The notes under the pieces: generated by a model
What the model saw: the letters and a program-made list of their open reading frames with translations, nothing else
Told to the model about the DNA's origin: nothing
The model's database searches: none
Shown: positions 27,234-36,543 of the stretch, in pieces
Numbering within the stretch: position 1 is the stretch's first letter
Layout of the letters: every line of letters begins with the position of its first letter
Position numbers and translations under genes: made by a program
DNA from: Roseospira visakhapatnamensis
Lineage (GTDB): Bacteria; Pseudomonadota; Alphaproteobacteria; Rhodospirillales; Rhodospirillaceae
NCBI RefSeq assembly: GCF_014197915.1
Contig: NZ_JACIGK010000011.1
Coordinates: forward strand, 62,001 to 126,000
Direction: 5' to 3'
DNA length: 64,000 bases

Positions 27234-29897
27234 ATGCAGACCACCAGCCAGATCCGCCAGACCTTCATCGACTTCTTCCGGGCCGAGGGACACGAGCACG
27301 TCGCGTCAAGCCCGCTGGTGCCGTTGAACGACCCGACGCTGATGTTCACCAATGCCGGGATGGTGCCGTTCAAGAACGTCTTCACCGGCAACGAGTCCCG
27401 TCCCTATAAGCGCGCCGTGACGTCACAGAAATGTGTGCGTGCCGGTGGCAAGCACAATGACCTGGACAACGTTGGCTACACGGCGCGTCATCATACTTTC
27501 TTCGAGATGCTTGGTAACTTCTCCTTTGGAGATTACTTCAAGGAAGAGGCCATAGATTTCGCCTGGCGCCTGGTGACCAGGGAATACGGCCTGCCCGCCG
27601 AGCGCCTGCTGGTGACCGTGCACAGCAGCGACGAGGACGCCGCCGCCCTGTGGCGCAAGGTCGCCGGGCTGCCCGACGACCGGATCCTGCGCATCCCGAC
27701 CTCGGACAATTTCTGGATGATGGGCGAGACCGGCCCCTGCGGTCCCTGTTCCGAGATTTTCTACGACCACGGCGCGCACATCCCCGGCGGCCCGCCCGGC
27801 AGCCCCGACGAGGACGGCGATCGCTTCATCGAGATCTGGAATCTCGTGTTCATGCAGTTCGAGCAGCTGTCGAAGGACGAGCGCGTCGATCTGCCGCACC
27901 CGTCCATCGACACCGGAATGGGGCTGGAGCGCCTGGCCGCCGTGCTGCAGGGCCAGCACGACAACTACGACATCGACCTGATGCGCACCCTGATCGAGGC
28001 CATCGCCGACGCCGCCGGCACCGACCCCGACGGGCCGCACAAGGTCAGCCATCGCGTAATCGCCGATCACCTGCGCTCCTGCGGCTTCCTGGTCGCCGAC
28101 GGCGTGCTGCCCTCCAACGAGGGACGGGGCTACGTGCTCCGCCGCATCATGCGGCGGGCCATGCGCCACGCCCACCAGATGGGATGCGCCGATCCGCTCA
28201 TGCACCGGCTGGTGCCGACGCTGGTGCGCGAGATGGGCCAGACCTTCACCGAACTGGACCGCGCCCAGGCCCTGATCACCGAGACGCTGAAGCTGGAGGA
28301 AACCCGCTTCAAGCAAATGCTCGACCGGGGCTTGCGCCTGCTGGCCGAGGAGACCGCCAGCCTGCCCGAGGGCGGAACGCTGCCCGGCACGGTGGCGTTC
28401 AAGCTGTACGACACCTTCGGTTTCCCCCTGGACCTGACCCAGGACGCCTTGCGGAGCCAGGGCCTGACGCTGGACACCGCCGGCTTCGACGACGCCATGG
28501 CGCGCCAGCGCGCCGAGGCCCGCAAGGCGTGGTCCGGGTCCGGCGACGCGGCCACCGAGAAGGTGTGGTTCGACCTGCGCGAGACCCTGGGCGGCAGCGA
28601 CTTCCTGGGCTACGCCACCGACAGCGCCGAGGGCTGCGTCCAGGCCCTGGTGGTGGACGGCACGCCGGTCGACAGCGTCGCGCCGGGCACCGACGCGGCG
28701 CTGATCGCCAACCAGTCGCCGTTCTATGGCGAGTCCGGCGGCCAGATGGGGGACACCGGCGTCATCCAGGTGGCCGGCAAGGGGCTCCTGCGGGTGCGCG
28801 ACACCCACAAGATGGTGGGCGACCTGATCGTTCATCGCGGCACGGTGGAGGGCGGCCCGATCGCCGTCGGCGACGAGGCGCTGTTCACCGTGGACGCGGC
28901 GCGCCGCGCCGCGCTGCGGGCGCATCACTCGGCCACCCACCTTCTGCACCAGGCCCTGCGCCACGAACTGGGCGACCATGTCACGCAGAAAGGCTCGCTG
29001 GTGGCACCGGACCGGCTGCGCTTCGACATCAGCCACCCCAAGCCGCTGTCGGCCGAGCAAATCGCCCGCGTCGAGGCCGAGGTCAACACCCAGATCCGCG
29101 CCAACACGCCCGTCACCACCCGGTTGATGGACCCCGAGGCGGCCATTCAGGCCGGGGCCATGGCCCTGTTCGGCGAGAAGTACGGCGACGAGGTGCGCGT
29201 GGTCTCCATGGGGGCCGAGGACCGCGACCACGGGCGGCCGGTGTTCTCGGTGGAACTGTGCGGCGGCACCCACGTCGGCCGCACCGGCGACATCGGCCTG
29301 CTGAAAATCGTGTCCGAAAGCGCGGTGTCCGCCGGCGTGCGGCGCATCGAGGCGGTGGTGGGCGCGAGCGCCCTGGCCTGGCTGGGGCAGCGTGACACCC
29401 TGTTGACCCAGGCCACCGACATGCTGCGGGTCACGCCGGCCGACCTGCCCGCCCGCGTGCAGGCGCTGCTGGACGAGCGCCGCCGCCTGGAAAAGGAGCT
29501 GGGCGACCTGCGCAAGAAGGTGGCCCTGGGCGGCGGGGGCGGCGGCGAGGCCCCGGCGTCCGCCCCCCGGACGGTGGCCGGGGTGGCCTTCGTCGGACGC
29601 CTGCTGGCCGACGTGCCGCCCAAGGACCTGAAGGGCATGGCCGACGAGATCAAAAAACAGATCGGCAGCGGTATAGTCGCCCTGGTGTCCGCGGGCGAAA
29701 GTAAGGTATCTTTGGTCGTGGCCGTCACCGACGACCTGAAAGGCACCCATGATGCCGTGGCCCTGGTCCGCGCCGGCGCCGCCGTCGTTGGCGGCAAGGG
29801 CGGCGGGGGGCGGCCGGACATGGCGCAGGCCGGCGGCCCCGACGCCGACAAGGCGGCCGAGGCGCTGGCGGCCATCGAGGCGGCCGTCGCGGGATAG
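27234..29897 (+). CDS. alaS: Alanyl-tRNA synthetase
   Basis: Charges tRNA-Ala and hydrolyses mischarged Ser and Gly. 887 residues, normal length. Catalytic domain opens with [21 protein letters not shown] and carries [19 protein letters not shown]. The editing domain has [12 protein letters not shown] and the CGGTHV zinc motif. The C-terminal part includes the oligomerisation region with a Gly-rich linker ([10 protein letters not shown]) and the C-Ala end [14 protein letters not shown] hairpin follows the stop. Confidence 0.98.
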   Translation: MQTTSQIRQTFIDFFRAEGHEHVASSPLVPLNDPTLMFTNAGMVPFKNVFTGNESRPYKRAVTSQKCVRAGGKHNDLDNVGYTARHHTFFEMLGNFSFGDYFKEEAIDFAWRLVTREYGLPAERLLVTVHSSDEDAAALWRKVAGLPDDRILRIPTSDNFWMMGETGPCGPCSEIFYDHGAHIPGGPPGSPDEDGDRFIEIWNLVFMQFEQLSKDERVDLPHPSIDTGMGLERLAAVLQGQHDNYDIDLMRTLIEAIADAAGTDPDGPHKVSHRVIADHLRSCGFLVADGVLPSNEGRGYVLRRIMRRAMRHAHQMGCADPLMHRLVPTLVREMGQTFTELDRAQALITETLKLEETRFKQMLDRGLRLLAEETASLPEGGTLPGTVAFKLYDTFGFPLDLTQDALRSQGLTLDTAGFDDAMARQRAEARKAWSGSGDAATEKVWFDLRETLGGSDFLGYATDSAEGCVQALVVDGTPVDSVAPGTDAALIANQSPFYGESGGQMGDTGVIQVAGKGLLRVRDTHKMVGDLIVHRGTVEGGPIAVGDEALFTVDAARRAALRAHHSATHLLHQALRHELGDHVTQKGSLVAPDRLRFDISHPKPLSAEQIARVEAEVNTQIRANTPVTTRLMDPEAAIQAGAMALFGEKYGDEVRVVSMGAEDRDHGRPVFSVELCGGTHVGRTGDIGLLKIVSESAVSAGVRRIEAVVGASALAWLGQRDTLLTQATDMLRVTPADLPARVQALLDERRRLEKELGDLRKKVALGGGGGGEAPASAPRTVAGVAFVGRLLADVPPKDLKGMADEIKKQIGSGIVALVSAGESKVSLVVAVTDDLKGTHDAVALVRAGAAVVGGKGGGGRPDMAQAGGPDADKAAEALAAIEAAVAG

Positions 29898-30225
29898 GGA
29901 CCGCCCGCGCGCGGTCGCGCGGGCGGGGCCATGCCGGCCGAAAGGACGGGCGGGGGTCGTGGACCCGACAGCGCGTCTTGAGGCTGGACCGGGTCTGGAA
30001 ACCCGCTTCGAAGTGGTGTTCAATGATCCCGAGACCCTGTGGAATCCTTGACGGAGCTGCGAAATTGGCCTTTATAGCAAGGCATACGCGAGGCGGGACG
30101 GCCCGTCGCCGCGCTTGGGCCGATGGATCGCATGCCCTTGGAGGCCACGTGCCAAGGCGGGGCGCCGATCCGGCTCCCGTTCACCGCCGACCTCCGATCG
30201 AGCGCTCGGGAAGCGAAGGTTCGTC
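29898..30225. other. Intergenic region alaS-cheY
   Basis: 328 bases with the alaS-distal hairpin at its start and no supported gene. The cheY promoter is expected here; no clear consensus was seen. Confidence 0.45.
29901..29926 (+). terminator. Hairpin immediately downstream of alaS
   Basis: Perfect 11-bp stem CCGCCCGCGCG / CGCGCGGGCGG with a CGGT loop, starting 4 bp after the alaS stop. No T tract; likely protects the 3' end or terminates imperfectly. Confidence 0.5.
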
Positions 30226-30597
30226 ATGAAATCTTGCCTGATCGTGGACGATTCCAAGGTCATCCGAATGGTGGCCAAGAAAATCCTTCAGGAACTGGAC
30301 TTCGAGACCGAGGAAGCCGAGGATGGTCGCGGCGCCCTTGAAATCTGCAAGGACCATCTGCCAACCGCAGTGTTGCTCGACTGGAACATGCCGATCATGA
30401 GCGGCATCGAGTTCCTTCGCGAGTTGCGCGCCCTCCCTGGCGGCAACGAGCCCGTCGTCGTCTTCTGTACCACGGAAAACGACATCGACCACATCCAGGA
30501 AGCCATCCAGGCAGGCGCCAACGAATACATCATGAAGCCGTTCGACAGCGAAATCCTTCAGTCGAAGTTCGCGCAGGTCGGCCTGATCGGGGAATAG
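30226..30597 (+). CDS. CheY-type response regulator
   Basis: Single receiver domain of 123 residues. Acid pocket D8-D9 (CLIVDDSKVI), phosphoacceptor D52 in VLLDWNMPIMSG, switch threonine in VVFCTTEND, and lysine K104 in YIMKPFD. With no output domain it should act by protein contact, most likely at the flagellar motor or in a chemotaxis relay. ATG at 30226 is chosen by domain start and the AAGGTTCGTC preceding it. cheB and cheR follow 438 bp downstream. Confidence 0.9.
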   Translation: MKSCLIVDDSKVIRMVAKKILQELDFETEEAEDGRGALEICKDHLPTAVLLDWNMPIMSGIEFLRELRALPGGNEPVVVFCTTENDIDHIQEAIQAGANEYIMKPFDSEILQSKFAQVGLIGE

Positions 30598-31035
30598 CGG
30601 CCACCGGGTGCCCGTCGATCCCCCGCAGGGAGCGGTCAGCCAATCGCCCTGGGACTCCGGGACGCGGCAACGCCAAGACCCGGGGAGCCGTTCTCGATCG
30701 CCACAAGACGTGTCGCCTGGTCAAGGGGTCGCCTGGCCAAGGGGTCGCCTGGCCAACGGGCTGCGAAAGCGTGCGAGGCAACCGGGAACCGGAGCGGTCG
30801 GTGATCAGGGTGTCTGGTGTGAAAACGCTGGTGTGAAGACGCTATGGAGATCGCGGGCCTTGGTGCCCCGACGGGGGTTTCGACAGGGGGACCGTGCGGC
30901 GATGTCGTCGTGGTTCGGCGTCTGGCGTAACAGCCGACGTCACCGCAGTCGCGGGGTCGGCGATCCGCCCCCTCTCCGGACCAGGATCGGCCGGTTCCGG
31001 GTGGACTCAATCGGAAAGCGGAGGGAAGCAGCGTC
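30598..31035. other. Intergenic region cheY-cheB with a tandem repeat
   Basis: 438 bases without a supported gene. It contains the 16-bp repeat at 30712-30760 and, just before cheB, GGAGGGAAGC, a good ribosome binding site. Confidence 0.5.
30712..30760. repeat. 16-bp direct repeat, three near-perfect copies
   Basis: Units begin at 30712, 30728 and 30744. The unit is GTCGCCTGGYCAAGGG; copy 1 has T and copies 2-3 have C at position 10, and copy 3 is extended by one base (CAACGGG). It lies upstream of cheB; function unknown. Confidence 0.8.
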
Positions 31036-32223
31036 TTGTCATCGCCAACGTTCAGTGCAGGGGCGCGAAGCCCGGGCGGTGTCGGAAACGACCCGGTCCG
31101 CGTTATGGTGGTGGACGACTCCGCCGTGGTCCGCGGCCTTGAAACACGGATGCTGCAATCCGATCCGGACATCACGGTCGTCGCGTCTGTCTCCAATGGC
31201 CAACTCGCCGTGCAGGCCCTGGACAAGCACGACATCGAGGTCGTGATCCTGGACATCGAGATGCCGGTCCTGGACGGGCTGTCGGCGTTGCCCAAGTTGC
31301 TGGCGCGCGACCCGGACCTGAAAATCATCATGGCCTCGACCCTGACGCTCCGCAACGCGGAGATCAGCCTTCAGGCCCTCCAGGCCGGTGCCACCGAGTA
31401 CCTGCCCAAGCCCAGCGCATCCCGCGACATCACCGGCGACAGCCCGTTCAAGCGGGAGTTGGTGTCCAAGGTCAAGGCCCTGGGGCAGGCGCGCCGGCGG
31501 GGCGTGCGCCGCCCCGGCCCCGCCACCACCGCGGCCCGCTCGCGCGACTCGCTGGCCACGCGCACCGCCGCCGCGGCGGCCGCCATTCCCGCGCGCCCCG
31601 CGGTGCCGATCACCCTGCGTCGACCGGCGGTCACACCCGAGCCCGTCGACATCATCGCCATCGGCAGTTCAACCGGCGGCCCCCAGGCCCTGTTCGCGGT
31701 GCTGAGCAGCATCGCCAAGCTGGGGGGCGTGTCGCAGCCGATGCTGATCACCCAGCACATGCCGGCCACCTTTACGACCATCCTGGCCGGGCACATCAGC
31801 CGGATCGCCACCATGGAAGCGCGCGAGGCCGAGAACGGCGAGGTCGTTCGCAACAATCGGATCTACGTCGCGCCGGGGGATTATCACATGCTGGTGGAGA
31901 GCAAGGGCGTGGACAAGGTCCTGCGCCTGACCCAGGACCCACCGGAGAACTTCTGCCGGCCGGCGGTCGACCCGATGTTCCGCAGCGTGGCGCGAGCGTA
32001 TGGTCGTCGCGTGTTGGGCGTGGTACTCACGGGGATGGGATCCGACGGGGCCAAGGGATCGGGAGACGTGGTCAAGGCCGGGGGCACCGTGATCGCCCAG
32101 GACGAGGCCACCAGTGTCGTCTGGGGCATGCCCGGCGCCACCGCGCAAGCCGGGGTTTGCACGGCTATCCTGCCGGTGAATGACATCGGCCCCTGGATTT
32201 ACAAGATGGCGAGCAAGCGGTGA
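31036..32223 (+). CDS. cheB: Chemotaxis protein-glutamate methylesterase CheB
   Basis: Removes methyl groups from chemoreceptors, 395 residues. Receiver domain about 20-130 with phosphoacceptor D73 (VILDIEMPVLDG). An Ala/Arg-rich linker (about 150-200) joins the CheB esterase domain with catalytic triad S212 (IGSSTGGPQ), H241 (ITQHMPATF) and D337 (TGMGSDGAKG). The start is TTG at 31036, preceded by a strong GGAGG site; the receiver itself begins about 20 residues later. Its end nearly overlaps cheR. Confidence 0.95.
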   Translation: MSSPTFSAGARSPGGVGNDPVRVMVVDDSAVVRGLETRMLQSDPDITVVASVSNGQLAVQALDKHDIEVVILDIEMPVLDGLSALPKLLARDPDLKIIMASTLTLRNAEISLQALQAGATEYLPKPSASRDITGDSPFKRELVSKVKALGQARRRGVRRPGPATTAARSRDSLATRTAAAAAAIPARPAVPITLRRPAVTPEPVDIIAIGSSTGGPQALFAVLSSIAKLGGVSQPMLITQHMPATFTTILAGHISRIATMEAREAENGEVVRNNRIYVAPGDYHMLVESKGVDKVLRLTQDPPENFCRPAVDPMFRSVARAYGRRVLGVVLTGMGSDGAKGSGDVVKAGGTVIAQDEATSVVWGMPGATAQAGVCTAILPVNDIGPWIYKMASKR

Positions 32224-32225
32224 CC

Positions 32226-33068
32226 ATGAAACCGGATGATTTCGACTATGTCTCCAAGCTCCTGAAGGAGCGATCCGGGCTGGTCCTGACCAAGGACAAG
32301 TCGTACCTGCTGGAAAGCCGGCTGATGCCGCTTGCACGCAAAAGTGGCTTCAAGGGGCTCGATGATCTGGTCACCGCCGTGCGCCGCCGTGACACCGTCG
32401 TGGAACGGGCGGTGGTCGAGGCGATGACCACCAACGAGTCCTTTTTCTTCCGCGACAACAAGCCGTTCGACCAGTTTCGCACGATCGTGCTGCCGAACCT
32501 GCTGAAGGCGCGGGCCGCCAAGAAGTCCTTCCGGATCTGGAGCGCCGCCTGTTCCTCGGGCCAGGAACCCTATTCGCTGGCCATGATTCTCAAGGAGGAA
32601 GGCGCCAAGCTGGCCGGCTGGCGAATCGAGATCGTCGGCACCGACATCTCGGCCGACATCCTGAAGAAGGCCCGCGCCGGCACCTACAGCCAGTTCGAGG
32701 TCCAGCGCGGCATGCCCATGACCCTGCTGGTCAAGTACTTCAAGAAAAAGGACGAGAACTGGACCATCGATCCCTCCATCGCCTCCATGGTCCAGTTCAA
32801 GGAATGGAACCTGCTCGGTGACCTCAAGGCGCTCGGGCAATTCGATGTCGTGTTCTGCCGCAACGTGCTGATCTATTTCGACCAGCCCACCAAGACCAAG
32901 GTGCTGCGCAGCATGGCCGGCCTCATGCCGGACGATGCCGTGCTGTACCTGGGGGGCGCCGAGACGGTCCTCGGCATTTCCGATCAGTTCAAGCCGGTGC
33001 CCGGCCAGCGCGGCATTTATGCCGTCGCGCGCGGCTCCGCCGCCACCCTGGGCGCGCCGGGCGGCTAA
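32226..33068 (+). CDS. cheR: Chemotaxis protein methyltransferase CheR
   Basis: Methylates receptor glutamates with SAM, opposing CheB. About 280 residues. The N-terminal helical domain (FDYVSKLLKERSGL) precedes the SAM domain with WSAACSSGQEPYSLAM, the GTDISADIL strand and FDVVFCRNVLIYF. ATG at 32226 is used; GTG at 32220 overlaps the cheB stop and is an alternative. Tight coupling with cheB is typical of chemotaxis operons. Confidence 0.95.
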   Translation: MKPDDFDYVSKLLKERSGLVLTKDKSYLLESRLMPLARKSGFKGLDDLVTAVRRRDTVVERAVVEAMTTNESFFFRDNKPFDQFRTIVLPNLLKARAAKKSFRIWSAACSSGQEPYSLAMILKEEGAKLAGWRIEIVGTDISADILKKARAGTYSQFEVQRGMPMTLLVKYFKKKDENWTIDPSIASMVQFKEWNLLGDLKALGQFDVVFCRNVLIYFDQPTKTKVLRSMAGLMPDDAVLYLGGAETVLGISDQFKPVPGQRGIYAVARGSAATLGAPGG

Positions 33069-33114
33069 CCGCGCACGGTCCGCGCCCGCTCACACACCCA
33101 TCAAGGATCCCCCC

Positions 33115-33354
33115 ATGACCGGCATCAAGGAACGCGGCCAGTTCACCCTGGCCAACGGCCAGACCCTGGCCGACGGCATCAACACCGACGCCGCCACCCT
33201 GGCGCGCTTCAGCGGTCTTTCCGAACAGGCCGTCGCCGGCGTGCTGGCCGGCAAGACCTCCACCTGGGTGCGCTGCGCCAAGGTGACGCGCGCGCTGTCC
33301 GCCCTGGGCGCCAGCGACGCCAGCGAGGACGCGATTTCCCGCAAGGAAACCTGA
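33115..33354 (+). CDS. Small helix-turn-helix-like protein
   Basis: 79 residues, no database-recognised identity that I can name. The middle (DAATLARFSGLSEQAVAGVLAGKTSTWVRCAKVTRALSAL, residues about 24-63) has the spacing of a Cro/repressor-like helix-turn-helix: small residue at the turn (SGLS), hydrophobic helix, then a second helix. AAGGA lies 9 bp ahead of ATG at 33115. It sits 46 bp after cheR on the same strand, so it may be cotranscribed. Confidence 0.6.
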   Translation: MTGIKERGQFTLANGQTLADGINTDAATLARFSGLSEQAVAGVLAGKTSTWVRCAKVTRALSALGASDASEDAISRKET

Positions 33355-33821
33355 GCCCCGCCACGGGCCGTCCTCCGTCGACCCGAGTCCGCTGGTCCTG
33401 ACAACGGATGCTGTCTGCGTTCTTTTTGCCTGGATCAAAAGCGCACTGGTTTCAAACTGTTGTGCAGCGGCTCACGCCGTCAAGGATGGTTGCCTTGACG
33501 GCGTCGGGGGAACGTCGTCGCAACCGATGCACGAGCCCTCGACTCTCGGCGCGGCGACGCCAGCGAAGGTTGTAGGAAGCGGTTGCCAGGAGCGTGAGAC
33601 GGCCCGTCAGGGATTCCTCCCCCCACCGTTCCGGGAGGGATCCCGGGGCCGGGACCCCATCCGGGTTCTCCCCCAGCGCCGCTGTGAAACAACGGTTGCG
33701 CGGTGGCGGGCTGTCGTTTAAGTCCGTGTGGTTTTGCCGCCGGAGGGTCATTGGGGCGACCTGATCACGGACCTTCCATGCACCGGGTCAGAGACCGGGC
33801 ACCGGATCGGGGAGACGGACC
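33355..33821. other. Intergenic region before the antiporter operon
   Basis: 467 bases without a supported gene. It contains the 12-bp inverted repeat at 33474-33504 and must include the promoter of the antiporter operon. No promoter consensus was clear. Confidence 0.45.
33474..33504. repeat. Perfect 12-bp inverted repeat
   Basis: Arms ACGCCGTCAAGG and CCTTGACGGCGT flank a 7-nt loop (ATGGTTG). No T tract on either side. It lies between the chemotaxis genes and the antiporter operon; either a terminator of the former or an operator of the latter. Confidence 0.7.
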
Positions 33822-34331
33822 GTGAGACACGCCATCAGCCTGTTCGTGACTCTCTTTGTCCTGTGGCTGCTGCTGTCCGGCCACTGGACGGATCCGCTGC
33901 TGCTGACCCTGGGGGTGGTGTCCGCCGCCCTGACCGTGTTCGTGGCCTGGCGGATGGAGGGCCTGGACCACGAGGGCGTTCCCATCAACGTCAGCGTCCA
34001 CGCGCTGGTGTACTGGCCCTGGCTGCTGGGACAGATCGTGCTGGCCAATCTGGCGGTGGCCCGGGTCATCCTGGCACCGGACCGCATGTCCCCGCGCCTG
34101 GACTGGATTCCGGCCACGCAGCGCACCGAGGTCGGCCGCGTCATCTTCGCCAATTCCATCACGCTGACGCCGGGCACCATTTCGGTGCAGCTCGACCAGC
34201 GGCGCATCCTGGTGCACGCGCTGGAGTCCGAGGGCATCGACGACCTGAAGGCCGGCGACATGGACCGGCGCGCCACCTGGGTGGAAAGCCCGCTGCACGC
34301 CGAGCCGTCCGGTCGCGGAGACGGCGCATGA
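33822..34331 (+). CDS. mrpE: Mrp-type cation/proton antiporter subunit E
   Basis: Membrane protein of 169 residues with an N-terminal pair of TM helices (LFVTLFVLWLLLSG and LLLTLGVVSAALTVFVAW), a third TM, and the conserved cytoplasmic part ANSITLTPGTISVQLDQRRILVHAL, which is diagnostic for MrpE/MnhE. GTG start at 33822. First gene of a nine-gene operon with stop-start overlaps; its stop overlaps mrpF. Confidence 0.93.
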   Translation: MRHAISLFVTLFVLWLLLSGHWTDPLLLTLGVVSAALTVFVAWRMEGLDHEGVPINVSVHALVYWPWLLGQIVLANLAVARVILAPDRMSPRLDWIPATQRTEVGRVIFANSITLTPGTISVQLDQRRILVHALESEGIDDLKAGDMDRRATWVESPLHAEPSGRGDGA

Positions 34332-34630
34332 TCACCACCGGCTGCCTGTTCATCCTGGTCACCCTGGCCCTGGCGCTGCTGCGGGCCGTGCGCGGCCCCT
34401 CGGTCTACGACCGCATCGTCGCCGTCAATACGTTCGGCACGATGATCGTCCTGCTGCTGGTGCTGCTGGGCTTCCTGACCGACCGGCCGGAGTTCGAGGA
34501 CATCGCCCTGCTCTATGTGCTGATCAACTTCGCCAGCACCATCGCCGTGCTGAAGTTCGTCAAGTACAGCAGCCTGGCCGGCCCCGGCGCCGATCGCGGC
34601 GCGTCCCCCAAGGGAGGCACCGCCCCGTGA
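34328..34630 (+). CDS. mrpF: Mrp-type antiporter subunit F
   Basis: Small membrane protein of 100 residues with three TM helices and the family sequence RGPSVYDRIVAVNTFGT after the first helix, the MrpF signature. A polar Gly-rich tail follows. ATG overlaps the mrpE stop; the end overlaps mrpG. Confidence 0.93.
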   Translation: MITTGCLFILVTLALALLRAVRGPSVYDRIVAVNTFGTMIVLLLVLLGFLTDRPEFEDIALLYVLINFASTIAVLKFVKYSSLAGPGADRGASPKGGTAP

Positions 34631-35055
34631 GCCTGATTCTGGACATCCTCAGCTGGGCCTGCATCGTCGTCGGCGGGATCTTCTGCCTGCTCTCCGGGAT
34701 CGGCCTCCTGCGCCTGCCCGACGTCTTCACCCGCATGCACGCCGCCAGCCTGGGCGACACCCTGGGCGCCGGACTGGTGCTGCTCGGGCTGCTGTTGCAG
34801 GCCGGGATCGGCGCCGATCTGGTGGGCGTGAAGCTGATCCTGATCCTGGTGTTCCTGCTGTTCACCAGCCCGGTGGCCACCCATGCCCTGGCGCATGCCG
34901 CGCTGCTGGACGGCATCGTCCCCTGGACCCGCCACGGACGCCCGCCCGACGCCCGACTCGCGCCCGAGGACCCGGACGAGGACGGCTTTCTCGCCGATGC
35001 CCGCGACGACCTTGAGGCCGGGACCACGGCGCCCCGTCCGCCGCAGGAGTCCTAG
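34627..35055 (+). CDS. mrpG: Mrp-type antiporter subunit G
   Basis: 142 residues with three TM helices. The motif GLLRLPDVFTRMHAASLGDTLG between helices one and two identifies MrpG (PhaG/MnhG). The C-terminal ~35 residues are an acidic, Pro-rich tail. GTG start at 34627 overlaps the mrpF stop. Confidence 0.94.
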   Translation: MSLILDILSWACIVVGGIFCLLSGIGLLRLPDVFTRMHAASLGDTLGAGLVLLGLLLQAGIGADLVGVKLILILVFLLFTSPVATHALAHAALLDGIVPWTRHGRPPDARLAPEDPDEDGFLADARDDLEAGTTAPRPPQES

Positions 35056-35058
35056 GCC

Positions 35059-35652
35059 ATGGAACAGATCATCGACATCGTGCTGCTGGCCTTCATGGTG
35101 GTGACCGCCATCGCCATGATTCGGCTGCGCAACCTGTTCGCCGTGGTCATGCTGTCGGGCATCTTCTCGCTGCTGTCGGCGGCCATGTTCGTGGTCCTGG
35201 ACGCCGTGGACGTGGCCTTCACCGAGGCCGCCGTGGGCGCCGGCATCTCCACCGTGCTGATGCTGGGCACCTTGGCCCTGACCTTCCGCGACGAGCGGCC
35301 GGCGACGCGCGCCGACTGGCCGGCGATGCTGGTGGTGACGGTCACCGGCGCGGCGCTGATCTACGGCACCCTCGACATGCCCCGCTTTGGTGATCCCGAC
35401 GCCCCGATCCATCAGCATGTGGCGCCCCGCTACATCGTCGACAGCCCCCGGGAAGTGGGGCCGCCCAACATGGTGACCAGCGTGCTCGCCAGCTATCGCG
35501 GCTACGACACCCTGGGCGAGACCACCGTGATCTTCACCGCCGGCATCGGCGTGATGGTGTTGCTGGGCAGCGTGACGCGCCGGCGCCGGCGCGCGCGCCC
35601 AACCACGCCCGCGACCCCGGCGGCCCCCGCGCCTCCGGAGGGCCGGCCATGA
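35059..35652 (+). CDS. DUF4040/MbhD-E-like antiporter subunit
   Basis: 197 residues. The first 80 (LRNLFAVVMLSGIFSLLSAAMF, then DVAFTEAAVGAGIS) match the DUF4040 module that forms the C-terminal part of large MrpA proteins and the MbhD subunit of membrane hydrogenases. The second half, with DTLGETTVIFTAGIGVMVLLG, matches the MbhE-like segment that follows it in MrpA. So this gene carries the tail of MrpA as a separate polypeptide. The end overlaps mrpB. Confidence 0.85.
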   Translation: MEQIIDIVLLAFMVVTAIAMIRLRNLFAVVMLSGIFSLLSAAMFVVLDAVDVAFTEAAVGAGISTVLMLGTLALTFRDERPATRADWPAMLVVTVTGAALIYGTLDMPRFGDPDAPIHQHVAPRYIVDSPREVGPPNMVTSVLASYRGYDTLGETTVIFTAGIGVMVLLGSVTRRRRRARPTTPATPAAPAPPEGRP

Positions 35653-36137
35653 ACCACCATTCCGTCCTGCGGACCATGACCAAGCTGCTGATGCCGCCGA
35701 TCATGCTGTTCGCGCTCTACGTGCAGTTCCATGGCGACTACGGCCCAGGAGGCGGCTTTCAGGCCGGCGTGATCTTCGCCGTCGCCTTCATCCTGTTCGC
35801 CCTCATTTTCGGCCCCGTTCGCGCCCGCCGGGTGGCCCCCGCCTGGGTCACCACACCGCTGACGGCCATCGGCGTGCTGCTGTATGCCGGGGTCGGCGTG
35901 GTGAGCCTGCTGCTGGGCGGCGAGTTCCTGAACTACGACGTCCTCGCCCATGACCCCCACCACGGCCAGCACCTGGGAATCCTGCTGGTGGAACTGGGGG
36001 TGGGCATCACGGTGTGGGCGGTGATGGTGTCGATCTTCATGGCCTTCGTCGAACGCGGGGCCGCCGCCCACGCCGACGGTATCCTCGATGGCACCCCCGA
36101 CGGCACCCCCGACGATCGGGAGGACGGTCATGCTTGA
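35649..36137 (+). CDS. mrpB: Mrp-type antiporter subunit B
   Basis: 162 residues with four TM helices. MTKLLMPPIMLFALYVQFHG followed by GPGGGFQAGVIFAVAFIL is the MnhB signature. The C-terminal tail after TM4 is polar with a repeated DGTP unit. Overlaps both neighbours. Confidence 0.94.
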   Translation: MNHHSVLRTMTKLLMPPIMLFALYVQFHGDYGPGGGFQAGVIFAVAFILFALIFGPVRARRVAPAWVTTPLTAIGVLLYAGVGVVSLLLGGEFLNYDVLAHDPHHGQHLGILLVELGVGITVWAVMVSIFMAFVERGAAAHADGILDGTPDGTPDDREDGHA

Positions 36138-36543
36138 GACCGTGCTCGGCCTCTACAACTACTGGATCGTCATCATCCTGATGATGGCCGGGTTCTATAC
36201 CGTCATCGCGCGCGGCAACCTGGCCAAGAAGGTGATCGGCCTGAACATCTTCCAGACCTCCATGTTCCTGATGTACATCACCATGGGCGCGGTCGAGAGC
36301 GGCACGGCGCCGATCGTGGCCGAGGGCGCGACCCTGTACACGAATCCGCTGCCCAGCGTGTTGATCCTCACCGCCATCGTCGTCGGCGTGGCCACGACCG
36401 CGCTGGGTCTGGCGCTGGCGGTGCGCATCCGCGAGGCCTACGGCACCCTGGAGGAAGACGATCTCCGCGTCCTGGAGGACCGCCAGGACACGCTGCGAGA
36501 CACCGCGGCCACACAGGACGGGGAGCAACCAGTCTCACCATGA
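36130..36543 (+). CDS. mrpC: Mrp-type antiporter subunit C (NuoK-like)
   Basis: 137 residues, homologous to complex I NuoK. Three TM helices; KKVIGLNIFQTSMFLMYI holds the conserved NuoK-like helix, and NPLPSVLILTAIVVGVATTALG is the typical third helix. ATG at 36130 overlaps the mrpB end by a few codons; the tail is acidic and extends beyond usual MrpC. Confidence 0.93.
   Translation: MLETVLGLYNYWIVIILMMAGFYTVIARGNLAKKVIGLNIFQTSMFLMYITMGAVESGTAPIVAEGATLYTNPLPSVLILTAIVVGVATTALGLALAVRIREAYGTLEEDDLRVLEDRQDTLRDTAATQDGEQPVSP

Noticed and set aside
27423-30023. Minus-strand open frame of about 870 codons over alaS
   Set aside because: Antisense shadow of alaS; no recognisable domain.
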